NCBI RefSeq assembly: GCF_028554725.1
Contig: NC_071669.1
Coordinates: forward strand, 54,429,001-54,493,000
Source: Zeugodacus cucurbitae
Lineage: Eukaryota > Arthropoda > Insecta > Diptera > Tephritidae
Direction of reading: 5' to 3'
Length of the DNA stretch: 64,000 bases
Position 1 is the first letter of the stretch. Every line of letters begins with the position of its first letter. Below the pieces are notes generated by a model that saw nothing but the letters and a program-made list of their open reading frames with translations, was not told the DNA's origin and ran no database searches. A program made the translations under genes and the position numbers. Positions 1-11,272 of the stretch are shown in pieces.

Positions 1-722
1 CACTCACACTCATACTCATTTATATTTTTGTAAGGAACAACATCCAAACCAAAGAAATCGATAAGTGAGTCCATAAGTATGCACGCATGTAAGCTTTATT
101 ATTGTATTTGTGTTCGAGTATGTATGTGTGTGTGTGTGTCTGTCTGTTTGTGTGTGTATGTGTAACTGCAGTGACATGTCGCTTGAATTGCGCCAACATT
201 TGCCGCAAGTTCAATTGCCGTAGCGCACTTGCTCAATGATAGATAGATATAACCCAACCGGTCAGCTTGCGTTGACAATTCCATTACGGCTGCAATGGCT
301 ACTTGCCCCCGGAACGTTCATTGTTTTTGTTACTGCTACATTGCTACACTCTTTGTGCTTATTTTTCCGTTTCTCATTTGGTCGACCGCTTAATACTTGC
401 ACGATATTTCCTCAAGCGATATTTGATGGAACTTTAACAATGCGAAATCGATCAACAAATGCACTGGGGGGTAGGTGTTGAGGGGTTCGATATTATTGTT
501 GTATGTGGGTACATATTAGGAGATGTACATATTAATGTGCATGTAGATATGCGGGAGGCATACCATACTTATACTAGAGACATACATACGTACTTTTTTG
601 TTTTTAATGAGTTAATTTGGTGCTAAGGATTGTGTAATCATCGGCATAAGGCCTAAAAATCGTTTATTTGCTTTCGAAAAAAAGTTACTGAACTAAGTTT
701 TATATTATGTTCATGACCTTTC
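1..722. other. Intergenic or intronic DNA, no gene seen
   Basis: This stretch is AT-rich, with a GT/TATG microsatellite at about 120-165. The only open frames are short, and none shows a recognisable domain or splice structure. Confidence 0.5.
120..168. repeat. GT-rich microsatellite
   Basis: An interrupted run of GT dinucleotides with TGTC interruptions. The small open frames on the opposite strand here (His/Thr repeats) are just this repeat translated. Confidence 0.85.
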
Positions 723-1119
723 ATAAACTCGAGTTTATCGTACATTTTGGTGTTAAGCATTAAACACTGATTTCAAACTCAGATTCAAAAAATAAATGTT
801 TGTTGAAGTTTACTAAATTGAAATAAAAACTTTTGGTAAAAGTTTACTGAATTTTAAACTCGAGTTTATTTTTAGTTTTAGTGATTTTTAAAACGTTTTT
901 TTTTGTCGTTTGTTGAAATTTCATGCCTAACTCTGAGCTAATTTGGAGAAATAAATTGAATTAACTGATCTTTGAACTCGAGTTTATTGCTCCATTTAGT
1001 GTTTAGCAATAAACTCGAGTTTACCACACCTGAAATTTTTCTTGACTCAAAGCTATGAAAGTACAGTCGTTAAAAATTACAAAACCATAAACTCGAGTTT
1101 ATGACAATAATCGAGTTTA
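723..1119. repeat. Cluster of five CTCGAG-centred palindromes
   Basis: Palindromes built on TAAACTCGAGTTTA occur at 723-738 (16 bases, perfect), 855-868, 974-987 (one arm altered), 1010-1023 and 1087-1102 (16 bases, perfect). A half site TCGAGTTTA lies at 1111-1119. Centres are about 131, 118, 37 and 78 bases apart, so this is not a simple tandem array. The DNA between the copies is AT-rich and not obviously repeated. It could be a decayed repeat or a cluster of dyad-symmetric protein-binding sites; nothing nearby decides between these. Confidence 0.8.
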
Positions 1120-1164
1120 CAAGAAAATATCGATTAATTGCTCAATTTGATTTAGAGAGTAAAG

Positions 1165-1515
1165 GGGTATAATTTTCGACGGTTTTCAAGCATAAATCGG
1201 CCGATACTGCGTCAATTTCACGTTCGAATTAATACGAAGTTCATCAATCGTCGCTGGCTTGTTAGCATTGATCATATACTTGACATAGCTAGGGATGCAA
1301 ACATCGTGAAATGAAACATCGATGGTTCGATGTATCGATGTTTCTTCAAAACCCATCGAAATCAAAAACATCGGCCATTAAAACATCGATACATCGTTTG
1401 CATCCCTAGACATAGGCCCAATTGACTGGGCCATTTCGTGTGATAACACGTTCACCAAACTTGGTTTTCAATAAATCGATTGTGACATTCGCTATGTGAC
1501 TTGTGGAATTGGACT
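1165..1515 (-). mobile_element. Mariner (DD41D-like) transposase C-terminal fragment
   Basis: The minus strand encodes a piece resembling the C-terminal part of mariner transposase, with YVKYMINANKPATIDELR. It continues beyond 1408 with DNA matching the better copies at 54.5 and 58.9 kb. Only the region around the third catalytic motif and downstream remains. The copy is split by a 119-base inverted-repeat insertion (1290-1408). No terminal inverted repeat is seen on either side, so both ends are lost. Non-functional. Confidence 0.75.
1290..1408. mobile_element. 119-base MITE with CATCGAT-rich interior
   Basis: The ends are inverted repeats (TAGGGATGCAAAC on the left, its complement with small differences on the right). 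The element is flanked by a near-perfect 8-base duplication (GACATAGC at 1282-1289, GACATAGG at 1409-1416). The interior is full of ACATCGAT repeats. An 8-base target duplication is typical of hAT-type elements. It sits inside the older mariner fragment, so it inserted later. Confidence 0.75.
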
Positions 1516-1639
1516 ATAGATAGGTTGGACTGCAGCCATATAATTTTATTGGCTCAATTAGCACTAGATGTGCCATTTTGATACAGTAATCGTAGACCTA
1601 ATAATTTAATGCTATCACGTTTCATCTTTCCGTTCAAAC

Positions 1640-2440
1640 CACTTTGTGTTTTCGATGAAGCTACTTAATGTCCGATATGCTTTAGGTAGACATCCATTCA
1701 AGGTTTGATGCTTGATGGATTCCAAGTGTCCTGTGTCGGATTTGCGATAGGGCTAGACAATCACAGAGAAAGTGGAAAATTGCTTCCTTATTCCCCCCTA
1801 GGTCAAAGCCTCGGCAAATGTTATTGTACGACATGTCCAATTTCATTGCATGTTCTTCAAATGGCCAATGCCCCGTTATCGTAGCAGTAAGTCTGAAAAT
1901 ACTTTTCCTGAACCTATTTAATAAGAACCGAGTAGAGAGACGAGAGTCTTATCATATTTTGTCCATATCTGTTTAGTTATTTTATGTTTGGTTGAATTTT
2001 TCATCTGTTCTCAGCTAATTGTACGAATTGTAAGTTGAGCTCTCTTCTGATCGATCCAAGTGGGCATGGTATTAGCTCAGCCTCGGATTCGTCTAGAACG
2101 GCTCCTGCCTTTGCCAACTTATCAGCCCTTTCGTTACCGAAAATGTTTCTGTGGCCCGGAACCCAGACCAAGTCTAGTTGTGCTTTGTCTTCTAGGGAGT
2201 TCAATACCCCGCCGCCTGACTATTGCTTTATTTATCCTCTCGTAGTTAGCCAATAGAGCTTCACAGTCCTACTCTATGACCAGTACTTCCGCTAGGAAGA
2301 TGCTAACCAATTTCGGTAGTTCATCGGAGTATACCCCTGTGCCTACTCCGCTGTCCATTTTGCACCCGTCGATTGGATTATAAGTTTTCAAGGTCACAGA
2401 TACTGAACATGGGGAACACAGTGCTTCTGACCAATTTTTT
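1640..2440 (-). mobile_element. Non-LTR retrotransposon fragment: RNase H and C-terminus
   Basis: The minus strand shows an RNase H domain. Around 2290-2360 there is a DGCKMDSGVGTGVYS-like segment (first catalytic Asp region), and at 2001-2204 a segment with VWVPGHRNIFGNERADKLAK (last catalytic Asp region). Downstream, around 1740-1830, is a Cys/His stretch typical of the C-terminus (CRGF ... FHFLCDCLALS). RNase H is found in the I/LOA/R1-type groups of non-LTR elements. Stops and frame changes break the frame, and no reverse transcriptase is present, so this is a dead 3' fragment. Confidence 0.75.
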
Positions 2441-4160
2441 AACGAAAATAAGATACATCTATCAGATATTCAAAAGAATCTAAGTGGAGATGTCTTCCTT
2501 GTAATAGTGTATCTCTATCCCGAAAATGGGCAAAATCGGTCAATAGTTCCACAAGCCCCCCTATACCAAGACTTAAGTCTACCCCTGTAAGAATATTTTT
2601 ATTATCGATAAATTTCATTTACTCATAATCGATTATTTTAACAATCGAGGAATTAAATCGATTATTTTTCAGTTTTAAGCATTGAAATTATCGGTTAACC
2701 AAAACCAAAAAACAAACGCAGTTATAAATACATACTTCGTTAACTGTAAATAAACAAAAACATATTGAAAATGCATTTCGCATGAATTGCGTCCAAAAGC
2801 TTTTGGGAACCCTCTGATTTTTTTGCATCTTTTCCTTCTCTTATACATTTTGTTTCACTTCTCTCACTTAATTCGTTGCAATTTCGAACTTTATCGAATG
2901 GGAAATTGGCTGAGTGGGATTTCGCTTAACTTTCTGGTTTCCTCGATTCAAACAATTTTAACTTTACAACTGTTTTTACAGTGAAGCAAATAAGTATGTG
3001 TGTGGGTGTATTTATGCACATATTGTACATTTCGAAATTCTTTTGTAGCTACTTGCACAATGTCATTTGTGCACCCCTGCCTCCCTCCCTCCTTCCTCAC
3101 CAATAAGTGATTTTCTTCTGGCAAAAGAATAAAGTTAAGTCAAACAAGCCAGGACGAAATGATTCCATTCGATAAATGCAATATGCAATGCTCGTATTTT
3201 CCATTAGAGCACGAGCTGAGCGCTGTGGGCTGAAAGGTGCTGTGATTGCACTGGGCTCTGGTCCATTGGCTGCTTGTTAGCTGCTGCTGGTGTCATTGCG
3301 TGTGATTCTTTTGAGGGGAAAAATATAATTTATTCAATAAGGGTGAACGAATTCAATAAGGGTGAGGGGTGGGGTGAAAAAGTAAAACAGATTTTGTAAA
3401 GTAACTATCAATTTGTTCTAAATACCGTTCGTTTCAATTTGGTTGCGTATGCGCAGTATTTTACTCATGATATTGACCGTCTATTTTAATTAGAAGCATA
3501 AGCATTTTGGAGGGTATGCAACTTAGTGGCGTTATTCTACACTGGTGCCATAAAATGAACAAATGAATGTTAATTGTGACAATTTATGTTTCTCTGTTAA
3601 ATTTTGTTCGAAAATTGCCAGCCAGAAGAGGAAAACTGAACTATAATTCGAAGTAAATAAACATAAATCCACAATATTTCAAGAGTAAACACTTCTATTG
3701 TAAGGTTTTCATCTTAATTGCCCTGAAATATGCCAAAGATTAGCGAAAAGAGTTTTGATAAGATTCAGATAGAGATTATGTCGACGATTCATGGACCTTT
3801 ACCCGTTCATTAAAGTTAATATCCTATAAAATCGATCGTGGATTGGTATTTACACTAGAAACATGCTTGGGAATCAATAATGAATATCCTGATCCGACTG
3901 AAATCATCTAATTCGACCAGAGGGTGGGGTAAAGTTAACACCGGCCAGGAAAGAGCCTCCTCCTTTTCCCGATAGTGAAAAAATGAAGATCTTGTTACTA
4001 CAAAAATTTACTCACTGCATAAGAGTTAAGCTTTTATTTTAATTTATTATATCTTCAATAATGCACTACATCTAAACCAAAATCCACTAAGTAAGAGAGT
4101 AATGCTAGCCCAATCGTACATCGATAATCGAAGATATAGAACGGCTAGGATTACAAATTT
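2441..4160. other. No gene seen
   Basis: AT-rich DNA with a run of ATCGAT/ATCGATT motifs near 2600-2670, a C-rich stretch at 3075-3100 and short GT repeats. No coding or RNA feature is supported. Confidence 0.5.
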
Positions 4161-4162
4161 AA

Positions 4163-4795
4163 ATAAAGGGTGATCCATTTCGAGTGTTCCTACCACTGAG
4201 TCCAACGGTTCCATGCGCGTTGAGTCCAATTTTCGATGACTCGTTCGAACATTTCGACTGACAACTGCCGAATGGCACGTGTGATGTTTTGCTCCAAGGC
4301 CTGAATCGAAGCGGGATTGTCCGCATAGAACTTACGACTTTACATATCCCCACAAGGAAAGAGTCTAACAGTGTCGGACAATCGACCGGCCCAAACGTGA
4401 AATTATCTACTACACCTAACTGTTCTCTCAATAAATCCATTGATTGATGCGATGTGTGGGAAATGGAGCCGTCTTGTTGAAACCAAATGTCCCTGAGATC
4501 ACGAGCTTCAATTTCTTGCATCAAATAGTCGGTTATCATGTCGCAATAACGGCCGCCATTGACAGTTTCATTCTCACTGCCATCATTTTTGAAGGAATAT
4601 GGAAAGATGGTTCTACCGGACCGTTGCTTTTTCTGGATGAAATGGCAGCTCCTGATTCTCTTCAGGTTGCTCTTTATACAACTTTGCTTACGCCGTTTTC
4701 CAATAGATGTCTCTAGGGTCAATCGATTAAATCGTTTGATATCGATCTTGGACATTTGTGTCAACATTAACCCAACAAAATATTTGTAGAGATCT
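4163..4795 (-). mobile_element. Mariner (DD41D-like) transposase fragment with one end
   Basis: Reading leftwards on the minus strand, the catalytic core is visible: a VNGGRYCDMITDYL segment and then WFQQDGSISHTSHQSM, which contains the second catalytic Asp. The third catalytic region is degraded. The left end, AAGGGTGATCCATTTCGAG at 4164, matches the right end of the related element at 36.2-36.8 kb, so it is the transposase-3' terminus. The N-terminal half is missing. It abuts an unrelated mariner on the opposite strand from 4.8 kb. Confidence 0.75.
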
Positions 4796-4826
4796 GTTTG
4801 CATCCTAAACTTATTCTCAACTGAAA

Positions 4827-5468
4827 ATGTCACTTTTTGAGCCCAATTCTCGACATTTGCAGGAAATTTTGCTTTTATTTTTAAATTCCAAGAAAAGTGC
4901 GGCTGAGGCTCATCGAATGCTTTCGGATACGTACGGTGAGGCTGTCCTAAGTGAAAGAACATGTCGCGAATGGTTTCAACGTTTTAAGAATGGTGATTAT
5001 GAAGTCGAAGACCGGCATGGTGATGGAAGGAAGAAGATCTTCGAAGATGCTGAATTGGAAGCATTACTCGACCAAGATGATCACAGGAGATCGATACCGA
5101 ACGCAATTGATGCGTTTGAGCCGAGCACTAAAAGAAAAACGGCCATAGTACGAGGAAAGACACGATAAAGTCATTCTCCAGCATGGCCTCACGTCGCAAA
5201 GGTGGTCAAAAAATATTTGGAGACGCTGAAATGGGAGATCTTACCCCACCCGCCGTATTCTCCAGACGTTGCTCCATCTGACTAACACTTGTTCCGATGG
5301 ATGGCACACGGTCTAGCTAACGAGCACTTCAGTTCTTATGAAGAAGTCAAAAATTGGATTGATACTTGGATCGACTCGAAAGATGAGGAGTTCTTTTGTC
5401 ACGGAATACGCATGCTGCCAGAAAGATGGTCAAAAGTAGTAGCTAGCGAAGGCCAATATTTTGAATAA
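4827..5468 (+). pseudogene. Mos1-like mariner transposase, internally deleted
   Basis: The N-terminal helix-turn-helix region is well kept, with AAEAHRMLSDTYGEAVLSER, REWFQRFKNGDYEVEDR and the DAELEALLDQD stretch, as in mauritiana-type mariners. Around 5075-5170 the frame jumps to the C-terminal part: HPPYSPDVAPSD carries the third catalytic Asp and is followed by a TAA where a Tyr codon would be. The frame then runs to a natural TAA at 5466-5468. The first and second catalytic Asp regions are deleted, so the copy cannot make active transposase. I did not find its inverted terminal repeats. Confidence 0.85.
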
Positions 5469-5810
5469 CATTTTTGTAACCATTTTTATACAATAAAGCC
5501 TTAAATTTACAAACAAAAAGCATAGTTGTAGATCTAATATGCATTTTGAAAGTAACTCTAACACCAGACAGAATTTACTACCAGGCTTCACATAATGCCT
5601 CAGGCACTGTAAGGCATTTTAAGGTAAGCGTTCCACCACATTTCTGATCGTTTTTTTAATGTCAGCCTAACACTTTTCCATATGAGAGGTGTCATTTTGC
5701 CAACTGTATGATAGGGTTCAGATTCAATCTACAACAATATATAGATTCAGTATTCCTTTTGTATAATGAAGACTGATTGCTGCCATGTATCGCTTGTAAT
5801 TACGAAGTAA
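5469..5810. other. No gene seen
   Basis: AT-rich sequence downstream of the mariner remnant, with an AATAAA at about 5491 that probably belonged to the element. Confidence 0.4.
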
Positions 5811-5945
5811 TTGAACTTCCCTAACTTGAATCACCAACATCAACTAAAAAAACTTCGAGTTAGAGAGACTTCGAGATATGGAAGGTAATTTGTATAAAAA
5901 TTTACTTCCATTGCCAATTCGAGAGTTCGAGTTAGGGAGAACTTC
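5811..5945. mobile_element. MITE, GAACTTCCCTAACTCGAA family, copy 1
   Basis: Inverted ends TTGAACTTCCCTAACTTGAA (left) and TTCGAGTTAGGGAGAACTTC (right) enclose about 95 bases. It belongs to the same family as 20212-20346 and the half copy at 49891-49970. The 135-base size agrees with the better-preserved copy. Confidence 0.75.
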
Positions 5946-7440
5946 GAATAAACTATGGTTTAACCATCAGAGATTATCAAATTAGGGATGATTTTTGGCG
6001 AGCTCTCGTTATGGGTATATCGAATATTTCCAAATAGTTTAGAAAACGGTTTTTTGGTGGCCTGAATATCAAATTACATTTGGATATGGTAGTGTCCGAT
6101 GACTTGGAAACCTGTTATACTCGTCGACAACAATCGATCACAAAGAAACTTAGTTAGTCACTTCATAAACTTAGGGTTTTGAACACACTTCTCGATAAAC
6201 CGGGAAATAATCACTTGGGAATTCTCTGACTCATAGCAATTGTATGAAATATTGAAGTACCTTCAAATATAAGTTTCTTTCATTAATTTTCTATGCATTG
6301 TAATCCAACTGACAACCCTTCAAGTGTCTAATAGTTTATACTAATTTAAGTACTATCCAAAGCATGTATTCTTCAACAAACCGCAGACACTCTGTGAAGA
6401 ATGTGTGAATAAGTTGTTGCAGTCAATTTTAGTTGGCATACAGTAGTACTTGCAGCAACAACAAAGTCAGACATGTTGACATTCCAAGCGCATACAATGT
6501 CACTCACTCACTTGCCACCACTTACGAGTATGTAAGAAGGCAAACAAATCCCCATCTCGACACAGCACAGCATTACGCCTAATAATAGTTGAGGAGTTGG
6601 AACACAAATGCATTAAAATAAGTGAAGCCTACAGCTAGGCTCCTCTTGTAGTTGCTAGTTTTTGCTCTATTTTTCGGTATGCCAATCTCTTGGCTTGGTT
6701 AGCCCTTGTCGGCATTATGGCTAACGTTCATTTTACTTTCATGAAATCCTGTAAAATTTATATTACCATAAATTCCATGCCAATTATGTGCGTTCGTTGC
6801 CTCATATAGAGCGCCAAACACACATACATACAACATGCATACATACATGCATATGATAGTACATGTGTGTGTGTCTCTGGATATGAGGCTGCACGTTGTG
6901 AGCATGAACTGCGAAATTATTACATGAATATTCAAATCTAAGTTGGCATTTTCTTTCAACATGACTCTCTACATACTGGGTATGCATGTATGTTTGTATA
7001 TATGTACGTGTGTGTGTGTGTATTTGCGATTGCACTCGTTTGTTGCAAATGGCTCGACGTGTTTGCATAGACAGCAGGATTGTTTTTAGTTATGAAAATA
7101 TTATTGTTTATCTTCAAAACAAAATGGAATATTTGTTTTTCATGCTGCAGCGGATTTCTTTGTTTTTGCTATTGTTGTTATTATTGTATGCTGTAACCGC
7201 AGCTATCAGTCATTTCTATTGCGCTTCTTGTACGTTGCACTTTGTAAAAAGTTCATGCTTGTTGTTTATGTAGTCAGGGGTATATACGAGTATACTATGG
7301 GTGTGTGTGTTTACCGTTTTGTTATGCAACGATTGGGTCTAACGGTGATTATGGCGCGAATTTGGCAAGTCAGTGACTTTTTGGTTCGCAGAAATTTTTT
7401 TTTACCAAAACCCGTTACAAACATGATGTCTCGTCTTTTA
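5946..7440. other. No gene seen; GT microsatellites
   Basis: AT-rich, with GT/TATG runs at 6820-6880 and 6985-7025. The short frames here translate the repeats. Confidence 0.5.
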
Positions 7441-7454
7441 ATTTATGCTTTTAT

Positions 7455-7615
7455 ATTTGATTTAATTTTATAAATCTGATCACTAAAAGTTTTCAAAAGA
7501 ATCTCAGTATAAAATCATGTCCCACTGAGAATCTTTTTGAATTTTTTGATTAAATCTTCTTTAATTTTATAAACCCGATCAGTAAAAGTTTCCAAAAGAA
7601 TCCCAAGAAAATGTT
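7455..7615. repeat. Two-copy tandem repeat, about 100-base unit
   Basis: A segment beginning TTTAATTTTATAAATCTGATCA at about 7459 recurs at about 7560 with a few changes, followed in both by AAAAGTTT(T/C)CAAAAGAATC. Confidence 0.65.
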
Positions 7616-7626
7616 CCTAGCATTAA

Positions 7627-8198
7627 GGGGGTATTCTGGTCTAGGATATTGAAAAAATCATTTTTTTACATATTTTGAAAGTTTAGACTTTCCCTTGGAA
7701 GGATGTTTCAAAATTCGACTTATTTTCGAAGATACCGCCGATTTTGTAAAGTGGCGTCAGAGCAGGCCGAGCGGTCTTCTAAACATTGTGCCTGCTTTGG
7801 ATTTCCAAAAATTTTGATTTGAAGTATTTTTAAAAAATTCGAAAAGATCGAAAAAATCGGGTAAAAAAACTTTTTTTTTCAATTCGACGCCATTTTTTTT
7901 TTTGTTTGAAATGGTCAACCCGATAACGACATCCTTACTAATGAAAAATCTTCTTATTTTTTGTGTTTTAGATCTCTACAAGGGTTGGAGTCACGTCAAC
8001 CAGGATGCACCTTTTTTTGAAGCCCCCACTCCACCAGCCCGTATCTCGACGAATTTTGGTTTTTTTTCTGGAAATTTTTTTATATTATTAAAATGTCAAT
8101 AAAAAACATAAACAAATGGATAGTAAAAATTTTTTTCATATTTTTTATCTTAGTTTAAAAAATGCCTAAAATTCATGGGTCTAGACCAGAATACCCCC
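7627..8198. mobile_element. TTAA-flanked MITE with perfect 18-base ends
   Basis: GGGGGTATTCTGGTCTAG at 7627-7644 is exactly inverted at 8181-8198, and both ends are flanked by TTAA (7623-7626, 8199-8202). The 572-base body is AT-rich with poly-T runs and no transposase frame. TTAA target duplication is typical of piggyBac-type transposition, but the superfamily is an inference. Related G-run-ended elements occur at 10259, 42642 and 59927. Confidence 0.85.
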
Positions 8199-8201
8199 TT
8201 A

Positions 8202-8840
8202 AATCCACGACAGCAATGCACTATGACATACGTTCTACGGAGAATATTCTACATATTTGAAGATTTAACTACAAGAAACCATTATAAATTCTACCATATG
8301 CTACTTCGTTAGCCTTTTATTCGCAGGATTCCTATAATTGATCTTCGCTTCTTCCAATTATTTTAGTTTTCCTAATAGGTTCTTTCGATGTAAATTCCTT
8401 CTTCCTTCGAAATATTCGATTCTTTAGGTATCAAATCCACGCCATCATTACACCACGACTCTCGTTCTTCGGAGAACATTCCACATTTTTGAAGAAACTG
8501 TTATAAGTTCTCTCATAGGCTTCTTCGGCACTCTTTTATCCGCAGGAATCCTCTAATTGATCTTCACTTCTTCCATTTATTATGCTTTTCCTAATAGATT
8601 ATTTCGATGTAAATTTCTTCGTCTTTCGAATAATTCGATACTTTAAGTAACAAATCCACGCCAACATTGCACTACGACTCTCGTTCTTCGGAGAACATTC
8701 TACATATTTGAAGAATTGACTACAAGAAACCGTTATAAATTCTCTCATAGACTTCTTCGGTTCCGTTTTATTCGCAGGAATCGTTTAATTGATTTTCTAT
8801 TCTTGCAATTATTTTACTTTTCCTATTATTTAATGTATGT
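8202..8840. repeat. Tandem repeat, three diverged units of about 220-230 bases
   Basis: Units start at AAATCCACG: 8202, 8433 and 8652. Each contains TTCTTCGGAGAACATTC-like, TTATTCGCAGGAATC-like and TTTTCCTAATAG-like blocks in the same order. The third unit decays after about 190 bases. The MITE at 7627-8198 inserted at the TTAA right at the edge of the first unit. Confidence 0.8.
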
Positions 8841-10124
8841 GAGTTCTAAAAATGTTTCATTTTCGATTACGAGACGATATCAAAATTCATTCCGATGGTA
8901 CTTAACATTCAGCCAGTGGTTTGCAGCTCATTCGGTTTTTGTCTGAGGTGTTCGTGGTTACCCTCTTCAGAGATCAGCTCTCCAGTGATATTACTACGAC
9001 TTCTAGATTACTGGCCAGTACTGACTGAAGGTTCAAATGCAGTCTCAAATTTGCGAAGCATTGATCTACAAAGCTGGAAGAAACCGATTGAAGCACTTGA
9101 GAAGAGAAGTTTGTTGGCGAAATTATTAGAAATTAGAAATCATTGAAGTCACAGTAAAAAACTAAATTAAACACTAACAACCCATCCTCTTTCTTGAGAT
9201 CAAATCGAAGTTCCATTGAAGATCCCAAGATTGTCAGAATGGTTGCTGCTCGAGAATGTACATCTTCTGTTATAAATTCTTCCAAAAGTTTCTCTGCAAC
9301 CGTTTTATTCACTGGAGTCCAATTTCCATGATCTGTAACAATCTTGCGCTATAGGAGATCTCATATTCACTGGACTCGATATTTGTCACCGCGATCTTAC
9401 ATAATTGGATAAATTCGTTGTAGAATACTTTTTTGGAATGTTGAAGATCCGAAAGGTTTAGAATAGTAACTGATAAAAAGATAATTTAGTACGATAGGTA
9501 GAAGCTTCAATTGCTCTAAGCCAAGTCTTATGTCGCATTTCTGTTAGGTTCCCAAACAATGTCGTCCAATAGTGTCACAGGAAATACTTCTGTCCCATAA
9601 CAACTTATGGTCCAGATAGAATTTAATTGAAACTTCATTTGTCGACAAAAATCAGTAGTAAAGGGCCACTATTGAATTAACTCCACCTTGGTTGGCGATT
9701 GGCAATCAATTGTCAATATAATTGCGCAGTAATTCCTTTCGAACACACACACACACACGAAAAGGTACCACACACATACCTTATATGGGTACAAATGTTT
9801 GTCCACTGCTGTAAGGCGAAATTCCTTGAATTTTGTTTCTCTTTGGTATGTTTTAATTAAAAGAAAATCATGAAATTGCGAAAGGTCATTAAAGTGTACT
9901 CCTACTCCGAATTGCGTTTCATTTCCCACGCTTGGGGCGAGAGAGGCTACATTGCATTGACTTGTATTGACCGGAAAACGTTAATGTAATTGAGGTGAAA
10001 TTTCTTGGATTATTAACAGGCGAGCAATGTGGCGAGACAGTGTATTACACCAAACTTCACATATCCAAAGAAGATTCAGTTCCTGATAAGCGCTTGAGTA
10101 TCCATTTATTGTACTTATTATTAG
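8841..10124. other. No gene seen
   Basis: AT-rich, with a short CA run at 9746-9760. Open frames here lack recognisable domains. Confidence 0.5.
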
Positions 10125-11272
10125 TACAGTAGTTTTCCGAAATAACGAACACATTAATTGTCAGGCCTGTTCGTTATATCGAATTTTTCGTTAATTCAAG
10201 TACTCACTTAGAGGTTTTTCAATAAAAATTAGTTAAATGTCCGTAAATTGCAGTTTAAGGGGGGGTAAGGTTTGTTTCGTCGAAAAAAGACCTTTTTTCA
10301 TGAATTTTTTTAGAAAAAATTGTTGCTGTAGGTTTATTTTACTTAATATTATATGAAAGTACTACATTTGAAGGATACTTAAAAAAAGTTTTATCGAAAA
10401 ATAGCGAGGAATAACGGATTTATCGTCGATCTCTGCAGGCACCTCGAAAAAAAGTTTTTGTGCGGTGCCCAGCCTACAGCATCACTGGATCATCCGAAAC
10501 CAAAAAATCAAACTGCCTTCTTAGTTTATTAGTTTATCTTTCAATTGATGTCGGGTTTTTTTTCAAATTTTGATACCATTTTCAAGCCAAAATGACCTAT
10601 TTGTTATTGTAAAATTGATAGTAATTAAATTATTTGCTCAAAATTTCAAAACGATCGATGCAGTAGTTTTTTCTGTAGGCTGGTCACCTACATATGACAA
10701 AATGACATATTTGAAAAAATCGATTCAAAGTTTTGTACACTCAGCGCAGGTAGCTGGAGGTACCGTTATTTAACCTGCTGTAACAACGTTAGTTTTTCTC
10801 CGAATGACCTAAAACTTTAACACAATATTCTTGAGATGTTGATGGTTCAGAAAAAAAAATAAAAAAAAAAAATAAAAAAAAGTTATCAAACCTTAAAATA
10901 ATTAATTGTTTTATTAATTATTTGTTAAAAAATAAATCCAATAAATTCTTCCAATTGGACCAATTGGACCAATTATTACACTTATACTTCTATCTGGTGC
11001 TGTTCAATAGTTTTAAGCTTTTTTATAAAATTCAACATTTTTTCAATTTGCACATTTCGTTTGAATTTTTTCCAGCTTTATTTTTAATTCTGGTTCGATG
11101 ATATTTGATTTTTTCCTCTTCCTTCATATGTCTTCTTCATGTTGTTCGTTAAACTGGGTACTAACCAATTCTCGATGTTCGTTATTTATGGTACTCAATG
11201 TAACAAATTTGCTTGTTCGTTATAAGCGGTTTTCGTTAAAACGAATATTCGTTAGTTCGGAAACCTACAGTA
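10125..11272. mobile_element. Pogo-like non-autonomous element
   Basis: Flanked by TA on both sides. The left end CAGTAGTTTTCCGAAATAAC and the complement of the right end (CTGTAGGTTTCCGAACTAAC) differ at only a few places over about 25 bases. The inner ends also hold related GTTCGTTATA motifs. A terminal CAGT with a TA duplication fits pogo/Tigger-type elements. No transposase frame is present; the middle is occupied by a second, TTAA-type element. Confidence 0.7.
10259..10892. mobile_element. TTAA-type element nested in the pogo-like element
   Basis: The left end is TTAA followed by GGGGGGGTAAGGTTTG. The right side ends CAAACC followed by TTAA (10893-10896), as if the outer ten bases of the right end were lost. 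The G-run terminus and the internal GGATCATCC segment link it to the elements at 42642 and 59927. No coding capacity is seen. Confidence 0.55.

Noticed and set aside
8202..8840. CRISPR-like array
   Set aside because: The units are 190-230 bases, diverged and contiguous with no spacers, in a eukaryotic genome; they are an ordinary tandem repeat.
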